DNA from: Streptomyces diastatochromogenes
GTDB taxonomy: Bacteria > Actinomycetota > Actinomycetes > Streptomycetales > Streptomycetaceae
NCBI RefSeq assembly: GCF_002242805.1
Contig: NZ_MCGQ01000026.1
Coordinates: forward strand, 124,001-188,000
Direction of reading: 5' to 3'
DNA length: 64,000 nucleotides
Part shown: one piece after another, positions 1 through 7,627 of the stretch
How the letters are laid out: each line of letters starts with the position of its first letter
How positions within the stretch are numbered: the stretch's first letter is position 1
Notes under the pieces: model-generated
What the model saw: the letters and a program-made list of their open reading frames with translations, nothing else
Databases searched by the model: none
Told to the model about the DNA's origin: nothing
Position numbers and translations under genes: made by a program

Positions 1-375
1 GGCCTCGCCCTCGGCGCGATCCGGCTGGCCGAGGAGCCCGCCGGGCAGGCCCCCGAGGCGGCCGAAGTCGACGCATTGGTCAAGGAGTTGGGCTGGGACG
101 TGCACGAGTCGGCGCCCGCCCGCGCCGCGCTCGCCGAGACCCTGGCCTCGCTGCGCTCGCTGGGCGTCCCGCGGGACTGGCGCACCTTGCTGCCGTACGC
201 CCGTCTCGCGGAGCGCACCGCGGTCCTCGACCTGGATCAACTGGACGGCATCGAGGACCCGTTGGAGCTGGCCGAGCACGCACTGCTGCTGACCGTCCTC
301 CTGGAGCCCGCGCTGCTGGCGCTCAGGCGCATGGCCCAGGAGAACGAGTCGGCACGGCGGCACACCGACCACTGA
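1..375 (+). CDS. MerR-family regulator, C-terminal part (5' end outside window)
   Basis: The frame is open from the first base of the window and ends with TGA at 373-375, so only the last 124 residues are present. The visible part is an amphipathic, Leu/Ala/Glu-rich helical domain with an ELGW motif and an APAR-AL-ETLASLRSLG segment, which resembles the effector and dimerisation half of Streptomyces MerR-type regulators. The DNA-binding N terminus is not visible, so the family call is an inference from the tail alone. It converges on the last gene of the lipid cluster, with only 6 bases between the stop codons, and therefore marks the probable left border of that cluster. Confidence 0.5.
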   Translation, partial: GLALGAIRLAEEPAGQAPEAAEVDALVKELGWDVHESAPARAALAETLASLRSLGVPRDWRTLLPYARLAERTAVLDLDQLDGIEDPLELAEHALLLTVLLEPALLALRRMAQENESARRHTDH

Positions 376-381
376 GACGGG

Positions 382-1680
382 TCAGGACAGCTCGCGCAGG
401 ATCTCGGCCGCGGCTTCCGCCCCGGCCGAGAACGCGGCCTCGTGGGAGCCGATCAGGTCCGCGCCCAGCTGCTTGGAGTGGAAGTACGACCCGGCCAGCT
501 TGACCCGGGTGCCCTCGTTGGCGCCGTAGATCACGGACTGCCGCTCGCGCAGCGCCATGTCGATGACCGGGTGGGTGTAGTCGAACTCGCGGATGACCGT
601 CTCCGGGTCGAGGGGGCGGGGCGGGTCGAGGGTGACGAAGTAGTCCCGCTCGGCCTCGAAGTCCTGCAGCCGGTTCAGGTAGTAGGTGACGAAGCAGCGG
701 GTCGCGCCGTCCGCCTGGACCTTGCCGTAGTTCCAGGCCCGCCAGCTCCCGGCGTCGCTGGGCATCAGTGTCGGGTCGGTGTGCAGCGTCACGCGCGACC
801 TGCTGTAGCGGACGCCCTCCAGGGCGGCCCGCTGGGCACTCGTGGGGTTCCGCAGCAGGGCGAACGCCTCGTCCGCGTGCGTGGCCAGCACCGCGTGGTC
901 GAACCGCTCGGAGCCGGCGGCGGTGGTCACGGTGACCCCGTCCGCCTCCTGGCGTACGGCGGTGACCGGCGAGGAGACCCTGAGGTCGGGGCCGATCGCC
1001 GCGAGCGCCTTGCGCACGTAGGAGATCGAACCGCCGCCCACCGTGCGCCAGTCCACCCGCCGGCCGCCGAGGCCGCCCTCGTCGTGGCCCACGAAGAACG
1101 CGATGACCGTGGCCGCCGGCATCTCCCAGATCAGCTCGGCCGGCACCGACCAGACGGCGGAGCAGAGCAGGATCAGATACGAGTGGCGGAACTCCTCGCT
1201 GTATCCGCCCTGGTCGAGGTAGTCGCCCATCGACATGTCGGCGCGGCCGCGGACGAAGTCCCGCCGGCTCTCCTCGTGGAAGCGGCGCACCTCCCGCCAG
1301 ACGTCCGGGAACCCGGGGTACTCGGCCGCGTAGCGCGCCTCGATCGCGCCCTCGTCGAGTTCCAGCTCCTCGGTGCCGTACTCCAGCCCGCTGTCCAGGT
1401 CGAAGAAGGTGAAGCCGCCCGGATGCGGGACGGTGTCGACGCCGAGCTGGTCGAAGAACGCGGTCAGCTGCGGGTAGAAGCGCCGGTTGCAGACGATGAA
1501 CGCCGTGTCCAGGCCGAGCACGTGCCCGCTCTCCTCGACCTCCACGGTGTTGGCGTGGCCGCCGGGGCGGTCCTCGCGCTCGAAGACGGTGATCCGGGCC
1601 CGGTCACGCAGATGGTAGGCGGCGGACAGACCGGCGGGGCCGGCGCCGATCACGGCGACGGTCGGCGTGTGCTGGGACAT
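382..1680 (-). CDS. FAD/NAD(P)-binding oxidoreductase (amine-oxidase/desaturase-like), last gene of the lipid operon
   Basis: A 432-residue flavoprotein. An N-terminal Rossmann motif (VIGAGPAG, about residues 10-17) is followed by the acidic end of beta-2 (VFEREDRPGGHANT), which holds the FAD ribose. The C terminus has the usual FAD-closing segment (GSHEAAFSAG-AAA). The nearest general type is the NAD/FAD-binding protein family often found beside cyclopropane-fatty-acid or lipid-modifying genes, a relative of protoporphyrinogen oxidase and carotenoid desaturases. It starts 9 bases after the phosphopantetheinyl transferase gene, so it is probably co-transcribed with the synthase. A role in oxidising or isomerising the acyl product is inferred from this position; the substrate is unknown. 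Confidence 0.8.
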   Translation of the reverse strand: MSQHTPTVAVIGAGPAGLSAAYHLRDRARITVFEREDRPGGHANTVEVEESGHVLGLDTAFIVCNRRFYPQLTAFFDQLGVDTVPHPGGFTFFDLDSGLEYGTEELELDEGAIEARYAAEYPGFPDVWREVRRFHEESRRDFVRGRADMSMGDYLDQGGYSEEFRHSYLILLCSAVWSVPAELIWEMPAATVIAFFVGHDEGGLGGRRVDWRTVGGGSISYVRKALAAIGPDLRVSSPVTAVRQEADGVTVTTAAGSERFDHAVLATHADEAFALLRNPTSAQRAALEGVRYSRSRVTLHTDPTLMPSDAGSWRAWNYGKVQADGATRCFVTYYLNRLQDFEAERDYFVTLDPPRPLDPETVIREFDYTHPVIDMALRERQSVIYGANEGTRVKLAGSYFHSKQLGADLIGSHEAAFSAGAEAAAEILRELS

Positions 1681-1689
1681 GGCAGGTCC

Positions 1690-2481
1690 TTACGGTCGCA
1701 GAAGGTCGGGAAGGGGGGTGGGGGAGGTGAGGGCGGTGGGGGAAGGGAGGGAGGGGAGGGAGGGGAGCGGCGTGCGGGAGAGGGCGGTGCCGGGCTCGCG
1801 CCGGCGCAGGGTGCCGCCGCCCTCGGTCGCCACGGCCACGAGGTGGTGGGCGGAGGGGCGCAGCAGGTCGAGCCGCCAGCGGCGGGCCAGGTCCGGCCGG
1901 CGCCCGTCGGCGACACCGAACCGCCCGCCGCCCTGGTGCCGGAAGCGGAGGTCCTTCAGACCCCCCGCGAGACCGACGCCCACCCCCTTGAGGTAGGCCT
2001 CGGCCAGCACCCACCGCTCGCTCGTGGCCAGGTCGGGGTCGGCCGGGCCCAGGAAGGCGTTCAGCAGACGCGTCTTCTCCGCGTCGAAGGGGACGCGCTC
2101 CACGTCCGCACCGCAGCCGCGCCCCCGGGTGAGCACACAGACGATCAGACCGTCCGTGTGCGACAGGTTGAAGCGCAGCCCGGCGCTGTTCGGGACCGGC
2201 TCGGGGCGCCCGTTCGCACCGCGGACGAACCGCCAGGTGTCCGGCGGCAGCCCCGTGCGGGTGCTCAGGGCCAGCCGGGCGAGCAGCCGCCCGCCCAGGA
2301 AGCGGCGCCGGGAGCCGGTCCGCAGCAGCCGGTCGTGACGGGTGCGCTCGTCCGGGGCCAGCAGCTCCGGACCGCCCAGCCGCGCGGCCAGCTCCGGCAC
2401 CCGGTGCTCGGACAGCGTCCACAGATCGGCCGCTCCCGCGTCCGGCCCCGCGTCGGCGCGCGTCAGCGGGCTTCCGCGCAC
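1690..2481 (-). CDS. Sfp-type 4'-phosphopantetheinyl transferase
   Basis: It would transfer 4'-phosphopantetheine from CoA to the active serines of the cluster's ACP domains. Seen in 263 residues: FNLSHTDGL (104-112), the metal-binding pair in GADVE (Asp126, Glu128) and the downstream WVLAEAYLKGVGVGL helix (157-171). Family members normally read W-x-x-K-E here. Glu161 is kept but the Lys before it is Ala160, which is unusual. The last ~40 residues are a Pro/Leu/Ser/Thr tail encoded by a GGGA-rich repeat and look non-catalytic. The GTG start has a good purine-rich site (GGAGGGGGCCCG) and overlaps the upstream dehydrogenase gene by 19 bases, which suggests translational coupling. Confidence 0.88.
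   Translation of the reverse strand: MRGSPLTRADAGPDAGAADLWTLSEHRVPELAARLGGPELLAPDERTRHDRLLRTGSRRRFLGGRLLARLALSTRTGLPPDTWRFVRGANGRPEPVPNSAGLRFNLSHTDGLIVCVLTRGRGCGADVERVPFDAEKTRLLNAFLGPADPDLATSERWVLAEAYLKGVGVGLAGGLKDLRFRHQGGGRFGVADGRRPDLARRWRLDLLRPSAHHLVAVATEGGGTLRRREPGTALSRTPLPSLPSLPSPTALTSPTPLPDLLRP
1711..1769 (+). repeat. G-tract repeat able to form a G-quadruplex
   Basis: The plus strand carries at least six runs of three or more G separated by 1-5 bases (GGGAGGGAGGGGAGGGAGGGG-like). The region encodes the Pro/Leu/Ser tail of the phosphopantetheinyl transferase on the other strand. It is low complexity and could vary in length between strains. Confidence 0.6.
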
Positions 2482-4268
2482 CGGGCCCCCTCCGTGGGCG
2501 CGGTCCGCTCGGCCAGCGTGATCGGCCAGTGCGACAGCAGCCGGTTGTCGTCGTGCAGCCGGGTCAGCACGGCGAGGACCTCGTCCACGGCGGCCGGGTC
2601 ACGGTAGGCCTCGTACGGGTGGAACTGCCGGTTGATCCGCTCCAGTTGGAGCAGGAGCAGCGAGGGGCTCGGCAGCGGCGCGGCCATCAGGCCGTGCGAG
2701 TGGACGTAGGTGTGCACACACGCGGCGGCGGCGTGCACCAGGCAGTACTCCTTGGCCAGGTCGAACAGCTCGGCCGAGTGCGCGAAGCCGCGGCCCAGCT
2801 CGGCGCGCACTCGGTCCGCCCGCTCCTCCAACGGCAGCAGCCGGCCGAGCAGTTCGGTCGCCAGGTCGGCGGCCAGCAGCAGCCGGTCCCGGTCCTTGTC
2901 GGCGGCCCGGTCGGCGAGCACCCGCAGCCGGATCAGCGAGTCGGGCGCGGCCAGGACCGCGTCATCCAGGCCCCGGTTGGACAGCTCCTGCAACGCGGGC
3001 CGGTACACCGGGAGTTCGGCGTCCATGCTGTACAGCACGGCCACCCGCTCGGCCGCCTCGGCGCGCACCTCGGCGTCGGCGCTGCGGCCCTTCTCCAGCA
3101 GCGCGCCAAGCTGGTGGCCGATGTTGCGCAGGTTCACGACGGTGTTCCCGTCGGCCATGTTGGTCACCAGGATGTCGCGCAGCATCTTCTGGTGCATGCC
3201 GAAGCGGGGGTGGGTGCGCAGGAACACCCGGGCCCCGAGCACCACGTTCAGCCGCCCCAGGGTCTCCTCCAGCAGGGTCGGCACCAGGTACTTGGCGGCC
3301 GAGGAGAAGACGCTCACCTGCCCGGTCGAGGCCTGGACACTGCGGACGGCGCCGAGACACACCGCGTCCGCCACCATCAGATCGGCGAAGGACTCCGCCA
3401 ACTGGCGCCCGGTGTACGGCACTTCGACGACCGGACGGTTGAACAGGACCCGGTCCTGGGCGAACTCCAGCGCCGTGCGCAGCGAGGTGTCCACGCCCGA
3501 CAGGGCCAGGCTGAGGATGACCAGGCGCGCGGTCTGGCTGGTCTTCAGGGCGATCTCCAGGCCCTGGCCCTCGGCCCCGACCAGGTCCGACTCCGGGACG
3601 AAGACGCCGTCGAACCGCAGCCCGCTCAGGTCCAGGGCCCGTACGCCGTGCAGCTTCAGCAGGGGCGTCTCGCGGACCGTCTCGGCCTCGGCACGCCACT
3701 TGTCGACCACGAGGATCGAGTAGTCCCCGGCGCCCTGGCGCGGCCCGGTGCGCGCGAAGACGACCATCCGGTCGGCGAAGGTGGCGTTGCCGATCGGCCA
3801 CTTCTCACCGGTGAGCCGGTAGCCGCCCTCCACCCGCTCCGCGACGACCTCGTTGCTGAGCAGATCGCTGCCGTGCGCGGCCTCGGACAGCCCCCAGGCG
3901 AGCCCGACCCCCTGGTGGACGGCGTCGATCTGCCGCCGCTTCTGCTCGTCGGTGCCCGCGATCCACAGCGGGGTGAACGCGGCGTTGGTCAGCCCGAGCG
4001 CGATGGCGGTCGCCCCGTCGCGCCGCGCCACCAGCCGCATCAGCGCGAACCCGGTCTCCGGGTTGCCGGCCTTGCCGCCCTGCTCGGCGGGCAGCCCGTA
4101 GTCCAGGAACCCCCAGCGGCGCAGCAGACCGACGAACCCGTACGGGAAGGCGTCGCGCTCGTCGTGGTCGAGCACCTCGGCGAACGACATCCGGCTCTCC
4201 GGGTCGTGCGGATCGCCGAGGTACTGCTCGAGCCGCTCGGCCAGTTCGGTCAACTCGGCCTGGGACAT
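2463..4268 (-). CDS. Long acyl-CoA dehydrogenase-like flavoprotein (ACAD-1)
   Basis: A 601-residue protein, about 200 residues longer than a standard acyl-CoA dehydrogenase; the excess is a C-terminal helical domain. FAD and substrate-binding motifs of the family are present in altered form: GLSEAAHGSDLL (126-137, normally E-P-x-A-G-S-D) and TGEKWPIGN (153-161). Where medium-chain enzymes have the catalytic Glu (YEGT, eight residues after an RD pair) this protein reads MADG, with Asp373. The start is the ATG inside TGATG at the end of the upstream paralogue, a one-base overlap; the open frame extends further upstream but only as a shadow of that gene. It probably acts on ACP- or CoA-bound chains from the synthase, perhaps as a heteromer with ACAD-2. 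Whether it is a dehydrogenase or a reductase is not known. Confidence 0.85.
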   Translation of the reverse strand: MSQAELTELAERLEQYLGDPHDPESRMSFAEVLDHDERDAFPYGFVGLLRRWGFLDYGLPAEQGGKAGNPETGFALMRLVARRDGATAIALGLTNAAFTPLWIAGTDEQKRRQIDAVHQGVGLAWGLSEAAHGSDLLSNEVVAERVEGGYRLTGEKWPIGNATFADRMVVFARTGPRQGAGDYSILVVDKWRAEAETVRETPLLKLHGVRALDLSGLRFDGVFVPESDLVGAEGQGLEIALKTSQTARLVILSLALSGVDTSLRTALEFAQDRVLFNRPVVEVPYTGRQLAESFADLMVADAVCLGAVRSVQASTGQVSVFSSAAKYLVPTLLEETLGRLNVVLGARVFLRTHPRFGMHQKMLRDILVTNMADGNTVVNLRNIGHQLGALLEKGRSADAEVRAEAAERVAVLYSMDAELPVYRPALQELSNRGLDDAVLAAPDSLIRLRVLADRAADKDRDRLLLAADLATELLGRLLPLEERADRVRAELGRGFAHSAELFDLAKEYCLVHAAAACVHTYVHSHGLMAAPLPSPSLLLLQLERINRQFHPYEAYRDPAAVDEVLAVLTRLHDDNRLLSHWPITLAERTAPTEGARCAEAR

Positions 4269-5980
4269 CAGGAGTCCTCCATCGGGTGAGAGGCGGAAGC
4301 GAGGCGCACCGGCACGGCGGTCATCAGCCGCCCGGACCGGACGAGCGCCGACGTGGTGTCGAGGGCGGGCAGCAGGTCGGGGCCGTGGCGGCGCGGGTCC
4401 ACGCCCTCGGCGCGGGCCAGCAGATAGGCGAGCGTCGCCCGCAGCCAGCCGGTGGCACCCGGTTCGGCGCCGTACAGCGACCGGTCGCGGTTGTGCCACC
4501 ACAGGTGCAGACAGGCGGCGGCCGCGTGCACCCACGCGTACCGCTCGGCCAGGTCCACCAGCGCGTTGGGATCGGCGTCCCGCTGCCGTACGGCGGCCGC
4601 CCGCGGGCCGAGCCCGGTCACGGCACCGCCGAGCCGGCGCACCAGGGCGGCGGCCGGGTCGTCGCCCAGCTGCTCCAGGGCGCCGGCGGCGACCCCCGGC
4701 AGGGCGCCGAGGACGGGGTCCGCGCCGCGGGCGACGAGGTCGAGGCGCGTGGGGTCGTACGACGGCAGCTCGGCGTCCAGCGCGAAGATCCGGTGCACGG
4801 TGTCCGGCGCGGGCGCCTCCTCGCGGGTGACCAGCGTCGGGATCTGGGCGGCGTAGGCGCGCAGGTTCGCCAGCGGGCTCGCGTCGATCACCCGGACCAC
4901 CGCCACATCCCGCTGGATCTTCTGGAACATGCCCGCACCGGGCGCCTGTTCGCGCAGCACCGCGCGCGTGGCGAGCACGGCGGCGCAGCGCCGGACCAGA
5001 TCGTCCGTGGCCTCCGCGACCACGTGCTTGGCCGCGAGCGCCCAGACGCTGAACACCTCCGGTACGACATGCACGCCCCGCGCGGCGGCCAGCGCCACCG
5101 CGTCGGCCGCGAGCAGCGCCGCCGAGGCGACGGCCAGGTCCCGGCGCGGATGGGCCACGTCGAGCAGCGGCGCACCCGCGACCTGGCGCTCGGCGGCGAA
5201 GCCGAGGGCCAGGCGCAGCGCGGTGTCCGCGCAGCCGAGGCTGCCCGCCATGCTCATCAGCCGCACCGCCTGCTGGGCGAGGACGGCCACCTCCAGACCC
5301 TCCCCGACCTTGCCCACCAGGGCGTGCCCGGGGACCGGGAGGCCGGCGAAGCGCAGCCGCGCGGTGTCCACGCCCCGCATACCGCCGGTACGGGCGGCCG
5401 GCTCCCGGACCAGACCGTGGCGCTCGGCCCAGTCCGCGTCCAGCAGATAGGCGGAGAACGCGCCCGGCCCGCGGGCGCCGGTCCGGGCCATCACGTAGAC
5501 GGCCTCGCAGCTCAGCCCGTTGCCGACCATCCACTTCTCGCCGTGCAGCAGCCCGTCGTCGTCCAGCCGCACCTCGCCCGACAGCAGGTCGCTGCCGTGC
5601 TCGGCCTCGGTCAGCGCGAACGCCACCGTGCCGCCCCGGGTGAGGATGTCCGCCGTCAGGCTCCGCTGGTCCTCGTCGCCGTGCAGCTGCAGACAGGTGG
5701 CCGCGATGATGCCGAACATGGTGCCCGGCATCACGTTCACGTCCCGCCGGGCCGCCGCGCGCACCAGGGTCAGGCTCCGGTCGAACGACTCGAACGCGCC
5801 GCCCCACTCCTTCGGCAGGTAGTTGAGATGGAAGCCCGCCGCGACCAGCCGGTCGCACAGCTCGTCCGGGTGGGCGTCCGCCTCGTCCCGGGCGACCGCC
5901 GCGGCGAACCCGTACGGATTGCCCGGGTCCGCCGGATCGCCGAGGAGTTCCTCCACCGACTCGGGTGTCAGCGCGCCCAT
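4268..5980 (-). CDS. Long acyl-CoA dehydrogenase-like flavoprotein (ACAD-2)
   Basis: A 570-residue paralogue of the next gene. Shared signatures are ALTEAEHGSDLL (122-133), HGEKWMVGN (146-154) and a C-terminal helical extension with an AWVHAAAAC-like segment near residue 480. The catalytic-base position reads VIDAS (Asp366 eight residues after RD), again Asp instead of Glu. Adjacent, translationally coupled dehydrogenase pairs form heterotetramers in some actinobacterial lipid pathways (the FadE28-FadE29 type); that analogy is inference. The ATG at 5980 was chosen because it forms a TGATG overlap with the PfaD-like gene and begins the conserved region; the open frame continues upstream without a better start. 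Confidence 0.85.
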   Translation of the reverse strand: MGALTPESVEELLGDPADPGNPYGFAAAVARDEADAHPDELCDRLVAAGFHLNYLPKEWGGAFESFDRSLTLVRAAARRDVNVMPGTMFGIIAATCLQLHGDEDQRSLTADILTRGGTVAFALTEAEHGSDLLSGEVRLDDDGLLHGEKWMVGNGLSCEAVYVMARTGARGPGAFSAYLLDADWAERHGLVREPAARTGGMRGVDTARLRFAGLPVPGHALVGKVGEGLEVAVLAQQAVRLMSMAGSLGCADTALRLALGFAAERQVAGAPLLDVAHPRRDLAVASAALLAADAVALAAARGVHVVPEVFSVWALAAKHVVAEATDDLVRRCAAVLATRAVLREQAPGAGMFQKIQRDVAVVRVIDASPLANLRAYAAQIPTLVTREEAPAPDTVHRIFALDAELPSYDPTRLDLVARGADPVLGALPGVAAGALEQLGDDPAAALVRRLGGAVTGLGPRAAAVRQRDADPNALVDLAERYAWVHAAAACLHLWWHNRDRSLYGAEPGATGWLRATLAYLLARAEGVDPRRHGPDLLPALDTTSALVRSGRLMTAVPVRLASASHPMEDS

Positions 5981-7596
5981 CACACGGCCTCCGTCAGGGC
6001 GGGCAGCTCCAGCGGGACCGGGCGGTAGTCGGCCGCCGCCGACGGCAGGGTCACGCCCGCCGTGGCCAGCTGGGCGATCCGGGTGTGGAAGGCCGCCCCA
6101 CGCATCAGGTGGTGGGCGACATCGGCCACCGTCCGGTTCTCGGGCGTCTTCAGATAACTGCCGGACACCCAGGCGTTGAAGCTGCCCATCGCCGGGCCGC
6201 ACCAGATCTGGTAGTCGGCCGACCGGTCGGCCTCGCCGGTCACCGCCCAGCGCGAGGCCATGCCCAGGTACCAGCGGAACACCAGCGCCATCCGGCGCTT
6301 GGGGCTGTCCGCCGCCCGGGCCAGCTGCTCGGGGTCACGCCGGGTGAAGTACCGGACGCACTCCTGCCAGACGTCCTCCAGCGGACGCCGGAAGATCTGC
6401 GACTCCAGCCGCGCCCGCTCCTCGGCGGGCAGCGCCTCGATGCCGTCGTACGCCTGGTAGAGCCGGTACAGCTGCTGGGCCCGCATCGCGAACATCGAGC
6501 CCCGGCGCAGCACCTGCAGCTCCACGCCCATCTCGAACATGTCGGCCGCCGGAGCCATCGCACAGTCCGTGACGTCCGCCTGCGCGAGCAGCTCGCGGGC
6601 GGCCGGGGAGGTGCCGGACTCCAGACAGGACTGGTTGACGGAACCCGTCACCACATAGGCGGCGCCCATGGCGAACGCGGCGGCCACCGCCGTCGGGGTG
6701 CCGAGGCCGCCGGCCGCGCCGACCCGGATCGGGGTGGCGTAGCGGTGCTCGCGCTGGATCTGGTCGCGGACCCGCAGGATGACCGGGAACAGCGCGGGCA
6801 GCGGGCGGCGGTCGGTGTGCCCGCCGGAGTCCGCCTCCACGGTGATGTCGTCGGCGAGCGGCAGCAGATGCGCGAGCCGCGCCTGCTCGGCGGTGACCAG
6901 ACCGTCCCGCAGCAGCGTGTCGACCAGGGCGGCCGGGGCGGGGCGCATGAACCGCTCGGCGGTCTCGGCCCGGGACACCTTGGCGATGACCCGGTTCTCG
7001 GCCACCACCCGCCCCGAGGGGTCCTGCCGCAGTCCGGCCAGCCGGTAGCGGACCAGATGCGGGGTCAGCCCCATGAACGCGGACGCCTCCACGCAGCGCA
7101 CGCCGCCGCGCAGGAACAGCTCGACCGCCTCGCGCTCCAGCCGGTCCTCGCTCGGGCTGTGGATCAGGTTGACGGCGTACGGCAGACCGGGGATCTCGGC
7201 CGCGAACCGGGCCAGCGCCTTCCCGATGGTCTCCGGCAGCAGGCCCGCCGCGCCGAACGAGGCGAGGAAGCCCTGCCGGGCCAGCGCGATCACCAGATCG
7301 GCGGAGGCGATGCCGCCCGCCATCGCACCGGCCATGTACGACTGCCGCACACCGTGCGCGGCACGGAAACCGGCCGAGCCGAGCCGCTGCGGGGGCAGCG
7401 CCGGGGCGGCGGCCAGGACGCCGGGACCGTCCCCGCCCGGGGCGGCCGTGCCGCCGGCGACGGCGCCGACGCCCTGGGCCGTGGACACGATGAAACAGGG
7501 TTCTTCCACCCGGCTCAGGACCTGGTTGATCCCGGCCGGGTCCACGCTCGGATACCCGTCCCCGTACCAGCGGAGGGGGGCCTGGGGGGTGCTCAT
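5980..7596 (-). CDS. PfaD-type trans-acting enoyl reductase (FMN-dependent, nitronate monooxygenase fold)
   Basis: A 538-residue protein of the usual PfaD length. Characteristic features are the N-terminal RWYGDGYPSVD segment, the phosphate-binding ITVEADSGGHTD motif in the middle, GAAGGLGTPTAVAAAF and VTGSVNQSC. PfaD proteins reduce selected enoyl-ACP intermediates of polyunsaturated-fatty-acid synthases and so decide which double bonds survive. Start choice: ATG at 7596 has GGAG at good spacing; a TTG two codons upstream is less likely. It begins 31 bases after the KS-CLF-AT-DH gene and its stop overlaps the ACAD-2 start (TGATG). Confidence 0.93.
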   Translation of the reverse strand: MSTPQAPLRWYGDGYPSVDPAGINQVLSRVEEPCFIVSTAQGVGAVAGGTAAPGGDGPGVLAAAPALPPQRLGSAGFRAAHGVRQSYMAGAMAGGIASADLVIALARQGFLASFGAAGLLPETIGKALARFAAEIPGLPYAVNLIHSPSEDRLEREAVELFLRGGVRCVEASAFMGLTPHLVRYRLAGLRQDPSGRVVAENRVIAKVSRAETAERFMRPAPAALVDTLLRDGLVTAEQARLAHLLPLADDITVEADSGGHTDRRPLPALFPVILRVRDQIQREHRYATPIRVGAAGGLGTPTAVAAAFAMGAAYVVTGSVNQSCLESGTSPAARELLAQADVTDCAMAPAADMFEMGVELQVLRRGSMFAMRAQQLYRLYQAYDGIEALPAEERARLESQIFRRPLEDVWQECVRYFTRRDPEQLARAADSPKRRMALVFRWYLGMASRWAVTGEADRSADYQIWCGPAMGSFNAWVSGSYLKTPENRTVADVAHHLMRGAAFHTRIAQLATAGVTLPSAAADYRPVPLELPALTEAV

Positions 7597-7627
7597 GGAC
7601 AACAGTGCTCCTCGGCTGTGCCGGACG

